From: JAIRNF01 sp031551125
Lineage (GTDB): Bacteria > Bacteroidota > Bacteroidia > Bacteroidales > UBA932
Assembly (NCBI GenBank): GCA_031551125.1
Contig: JAVBOB010000002.1
Location: 1 to 64,000, forward strand
Reading direction: 5' to 3'
Length of the DNA stretch: 64,000 nt
Of this stretch, positions 61,369-64,000 are shown in pieces. A program made the position numbers and the translations under genes. The notes beneath the pieces were generated by a model. That model was not told the DNA's origin, did not search any database, and worked only from the letters and a program-made list of their open reading frames with translations. Each line of letters opens with the position of its first letter. Position 1 is the stretch's first letter.

Positions 61369-61596
61369 TTATTTTTTACTCGGTTGACTAGTAGTCGCTC
61401 CGGTTGTTTTTTGTGTGTTGTCTGTCTTACTCGTAGAAGCGACTGTTGTTGTTTTACTGTCCTGACTTCCTTTATTTGTGCATGCTGTTGCTCTAGACTT
61501 AGCAGCACAGCATTCTTTCTTCTCAGGTGTCTGCGCGTTAAGCGCAACACCAAAGGCCAAAGCGGCTAGAAGTAATCCCATCTTTTTTATTTTCAT
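61369..61596 (-). CDS. Small secreted Cys- and Ser/Thr-rich protein
   Basis: 75 residues. MKIKKMGLLLAALAFGVALNAQ is a clear signal peptide. The mature part begins TPEKKECCAAKSRATACTNKG and ends in a Lys, Ser and Thr-rich tail. The pattern ECCxA-x-C with a low-complexity tail resembles short exported proteins that are common in Bacteroidetes, but no family is recognised. A longer open frame begins at 61641, but the start at 61596 gives the better signal peptide. It has its own terminator. Role unknown. Confidence 0.6.
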   Translation of the reverse strand: MKIKKMGLLLAALAFGVALNAQTPEKKECCAAKSRATACTNKGSQDSKTTTVASTSKTDNTQKTTGATTSQPSKK

Positions 61597-61730
61597 GCAA
61601 TATGATTTTAAGGTTAGCAATAGTGTTTTTTGCAATTGCACAGTATAAACACCTGTTGCAACAATTGGTTATCACTATTAACGCTATTTATGTTCATTTA
61701 AGATTGGGTTAAAAAGCCACTAATGCAGAA

Positions 61731-61790
61731 ACGTAATTGCAAGCGAAGGAATCTGTCTAATAGATCAGATTCCTTCGCTTGCAATTACGT
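61731..61790. repeat. ATTGCAAGCGAAGG palindrome (copy 7, variant)
   Basis: ACGTAATTGCAAGCGAAGGA at the left and TCCTTCGCTTGCAATTACGT at the right are perfect inverted arms around AATCTGTCTAATAGATCAGATT. The family core is kept, but many positions have changed in both arms, in a compensating way. Confidence 0.9.
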
Positions 61791-61804
61791 CTTAAGATTA
61801 ACAG

Positions 61805-63121
61805 CTACTTCTGACGTAAGAATATTTGTATAGGAGTTCCGGTAAAATCAAAGTTATCTCGCAGCTTGTTTTCCAAAAATCGCTTGTAAGGCTCCTTAAC
61901 GTACTGTGGTAGGTTACAGAAAAACGCAAAGCTGGGTGTTCTGGTGGGTAGCTGAGTTATGTACTTTATCTTAACGTACTTACCCTTAATTGCGGGAGGC
62001 GGATAGTTTGCAATTATCTCAAGCATGGTATCGTTCAGCTTAGCTGTAGAAATTCGCTTCTTACGGTTCTCTGCTACTTTTATAGCTGCCTGCAGCACAT
62101 CAAAAATACGTTGCTTGTTAACTACGGAAGTAAATATAATGGGCAGGTCGGTAAATGGAGCGATGCGTCGTTCAATGTTCTGCTTGTATTCCTTCATGGT
62201 GTTGGTCTCTTTGTTAGCAACCAAATCCCACTTGTTAACCACCAGCACACAACCCTTCTTATTCTTTATAATAAGGTTGAAAATACTCAAGTCTTGTGCC
62301 TCAACAGCCATTGTAGCATCAAGCATCAGAACACAAACATCAGAACTTTCAATAGCGCGAATAGAGCGCATGACAGAGTAAAACTCCAAATCTTCCTTTA
62401 CCTTAGTACGCTTCCGAAGTCCGGCAGTATCAACCAAAAAGAAATCGAGACCGAACTTACTGTAGCGTGTTTCTATTGAATCACGGGTTGTTCCGGCAAC
62501 AGGCGTTACAATATTACGTTCGCTACCTAACAGTGCGTTAGTAAGTGATGATTTACCAACATTGGGGCGTCCAACAATCGTAATACGGGGTATTTCGGGT
62601 ATTTCTTCCTCCTCTTGCGGGTCATCTTTCTCAAAGCCGGCTACTAAATCGTCTAGTAGTTCACCTGTAAAACTTCCACTCATAGACGAAATACAGTAAG
62701 GATCACCTAATCCTAATCCGTAAAAAACGTGAGAGTCGAATATACGATCGGCATTATCAACCTTGTTAACAACTAAAAAAACCTTCTTACCTGATTTGCG
62801 AAGTAAAAGCGCCACCTCATCATCCAAGTCGGTTATACCGGTTACTACATCAACCATAAACAGAATAGCGTCAGCCTCTTCTATGGCTATAATAACCTGC
62901 TTACGGATTTCTTCCTCAAATACATCATCCGTATTAATAGCGTATCCTCCGGTGTCTATCACCGAAAACTCTTTTCCATTCCAATCAGATGTTCCATAGT
63001 GACGGTCGCGGGTAACACCCTCCATCTCGTCAACTATGGCTTGGCGCATACCCACCAACCGGTTGAACAAGGTTGACTTTCCAACATTCGGGCGCCCTAC
63101 TATGGCTACTATATTGCTCAT
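61805..63121 (-). CDS. der: GTPase Der (EngA)
   Basis: A 438-residue ribosome-assembly GTPase for the 50S subunit. It has two tandem G domains: the first has GRPNVGKST at about 9-17 and DTGGYAI (G3), the second has GRPNVGKSS near 183 and DTAGLRKRTKVKEDLEFYS. NKVDNAD and NKWDLV are the two G4 motifs. The C-terminal KH-like domain (about 350-438) contacts rRNA. All motifs are intact. It lies 103 bp after era, with a heptad repeat between, and is probably co-regulated with it. Confidence 0.96.
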   Translation of the reverse strand: MSNIVAIVGRPNVGKSTLFNRLVGMRQAIVDEMEGVTRDRHYGTSDWNGKEFSVIDTGGYAINTDDVFEEEIRKQVIIAIEEADAILFMVDVVTGITDLDDEVALLLRKSGKKVFLVVNKVDNADRIFDSHVFYGLGLGDPYCISSMSGSFTGELLDDLVAGFEKDDPQEEEEIPEIPRITIVGRPNVGKSSLTNALLGSERNIVTPVAGTTRDSIETRYSKFGLDFFLVDTAGLRKRTKVKEDLEFYSVMRSIRAIESSDVCVLMLDATMAVEAQDLSIFNLIIKNKKGCVLVVNKWDLVANKETNTMKEYKQNIERRIAPFTDLPIIFTSVVNKQRIFDVLQAAIKVAENRKKRISTAKLNDTMLEIIANYPPPAIKGKYVKIKYITQLPTRTPSFAFFCNLPQYVKEPYKRFLENKLRDNFDFTGTPIQIFLRQK

Positions 63122-63135
63122 ATATCTGCTAATTT

Positions 63136-63224
63136 GGTATCACGTATCACGTATCATGTATCACGACAAAAATAAAAGACGACTGAGGTCGTGTGTCGTA
63201 CTACATGATACGTAATACCAAAAA
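63136..63224. repeat. TATCACG heptad fold-back element
   Basis: Four 7-bp units (TATCACG, TATCACG, TATCATG, TATCACG) at 63138-63165 are followed by a small hairpin (ACGAC/GTCGT) and then by the reverse complement (TACATGATACGTAATACC, 63203-63220). It is the clearest short example of an array paired with its own complement. Confidence 0.85.
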
Positions 63225-64000
63225 TTATTCTAAAATGTATCCAAAGCCCTTTAGCTCGCGCGGGCTATTGCGCCAATCAGGGTTTACCTTTACAAAGAGC
63301 TTGAGAAAAACTTTTCTATCAAAAAAGGCTTCCATCTCTTTGCGTGCTTCGGTTCCAACACGCTTTAACGACTTTCCGCCATGTCCAATAATTATCCCCT
63401 TTTGTGAGTCGCGTACAACATGAATGGTAGCGGATATACGGTGCATGTCCGGGTCTTCTCTAAACTCGTCAACGCTTATCTCTACGCTATACGGAATTTC
63501 TTTCTGGTAGTTCAACAGTATCTTTTCCCGTATAATCTCTGAGGCAAAGAAGCGAAGGTTTCTATCAGTCAGAGCATCCTTATCGTAGTAGGCAGGCCCT
63601 TCGGGAATAAGCTCCAGAATCTTTGCAAATAAGTTATCAAGGTTAAACCTTTCCTTTGCCGACACAGGAAATACTATTGCCTTAGGTAACCACTCCTGCC
63701 ATTGGGCTACCAATGCATCCAGCAAAGCAGGAATAGTCAGGTCTATCTTATTTATCACTAAAATAATAGGAACATCCAGCTTGTTTAGCCGCTCAATGTA
63801 CTCATTGTGCTTATCACCTTTCTCTACCGTATCGGTAACGTAGAGAATTACATCGGCATCGCCAATAGCCGTATGTACAAACTTCATCATCGATTCCTGA
63901 AGCTTATACTCAGGCTTTAGAATACCCGGCGTATCAGAATACACCAGCTGGTAATCGTCACCATTTACAATGCCCAAAATTCGATGGCGCGTGGTTTGTG
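63225..64000 (-). CDS. era: GTPase Era (5' end cut by window)
   Basis: Ribosome-biogenesis GTPase that binds the 3' end of 16S rRNA. Only the C-terminal about 258 residues are inside the window. The frame runs into the edge through QTTRHRILGIVNGDD, which is the Era switch I region (KAQTTRHRI). DTPGIL (G3) and NKIDL (G4) follow, then the C-terminal KH domain with GIIIGHGGKSLKRVGTEARKEME. The P-loop and start are missing because of the window end. Era next to der is a common arrangement in Bacteroidetes. Confidence 0.95.
   Translation of the reverse strand, partial: QTTRHRILGIVNGDDYQLVYSDTPGILKPEYKLQESMMKFVHTAIGDADVILYVTDTVEKGDKHNEYIERLNKLDVPIILVINKIDLTIPALLDALVAQWQEWLPKAIVFPVSAKERFNLDNLFAKILELIPEGPAYYDKDALTDRNLRFFASEIIREKILLNYQKEIPYSVEISVDEFREDPDMHRISATIHVVRDSQKGIIIGHGGKSLKRVGTEARKEMEAFFDRKVFLKLFVKVNPDWRNSPRELKGFGYILE

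Overview
The window looks like a chromosomal segment of a Bacteroidetes bacterium, most likely order Bacteroidales. The reasons are a nusB-yajC-ybbR-coaE cluster, DUF5606, DUF349, DUF1573 and DUF2764 proteins, a Bacteroidales-type V-ATPase operon, and several promoters of the phylum-specific form TTTG-N19/20-TAnnTTTG. By eye the DNA is moderately AT-rich. The insertion sequence at 14.8-15.7 kb is visibly richer in G+C. Genus cannot be decided from the sequence alone. No rRNA, tRNA or CRISPR array was recognised.

Layout. 0-3 kb, + strand: the end of nusB, a 7-bp tandem repeat array, yajC, a YbbR-like gene, coaE and a TerB-DnaJ protein. 3-6 kb: DUF5606, a small outer-membrane protein, a cluster of strong hairpins, then a DUF1761-like protein and trmD on the - strand. 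6-14.8 kb, + strand housekeeping: DUF349 protein, pyrG, yidC, gyrB and a secreted M23/LysM peptidase. 14.8-15.7 kb: an IS630-family element whose transposase is split at a run of eight A. 15.7-25.7 kb, mostly - strand: ClC channel, TPR protein, HGSNAT-like membrane protein, threonine aldolase, nitroreductase, pseudouridine synthase (+), prfC and a MATE exporter. 26-33.8 kb, + strand: V-type ATPase operon E-DUF2764-A-B-D-I-K. 34-41.5 kb: AMP nucleosidase, 10-TM metal exporter, thioredoxin-like lipoprotein, MeaB, DUF1573, ferredoxin and an aspartic protease. 41.6-46.8 kb, - strand: four membrane subunits of a Hyf/complex-I-like machine (HyfB-C-E-F) with no catalytic subunits beside them. 47-54.8 kb, - strand: ubiX, sirtuin, AsmA-like protein, deoC, deoxyhypusine-synthase-like protein and an S9-type hydrolase. 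54.8-61.2 kb, + strand: YqeY, MnmD-like methyltransferase, mgsA, an ABC exporter pair and a C69 dipeptidase. 61.3-64 kb, - strand: a small secreted protein, der and era (era cut by the window end).

Functional themes. Ion-motive energetics is prominent: a V-ATPase whose proteolipid carries the known Na+-ligand motifs, and an orphan Hyf-type ion-pumping arm. Membrane biogenesis (yajC, yidC, AsmA), translation and ribosome assembly (trmD, prfC, der, era, RluA type, MnmD) and nucleotide metabolism (pyrG, AMP nucleosidase, deoC) make up most of the rest.

The intergenic DNA is unusually structured. At least three dispersed repeat families recur: 7-bp tandem arrays that often fold back on themselves; palindromes with a GTCATTGCGAGCGAAGCG core; and fold-back elements with an ACCACATAGA core. 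I saw no defence island, prophage or biosynthetic cluster. The best candidates for something undescribed are the orphan Hyf arm and the heptad fold-back repeats.
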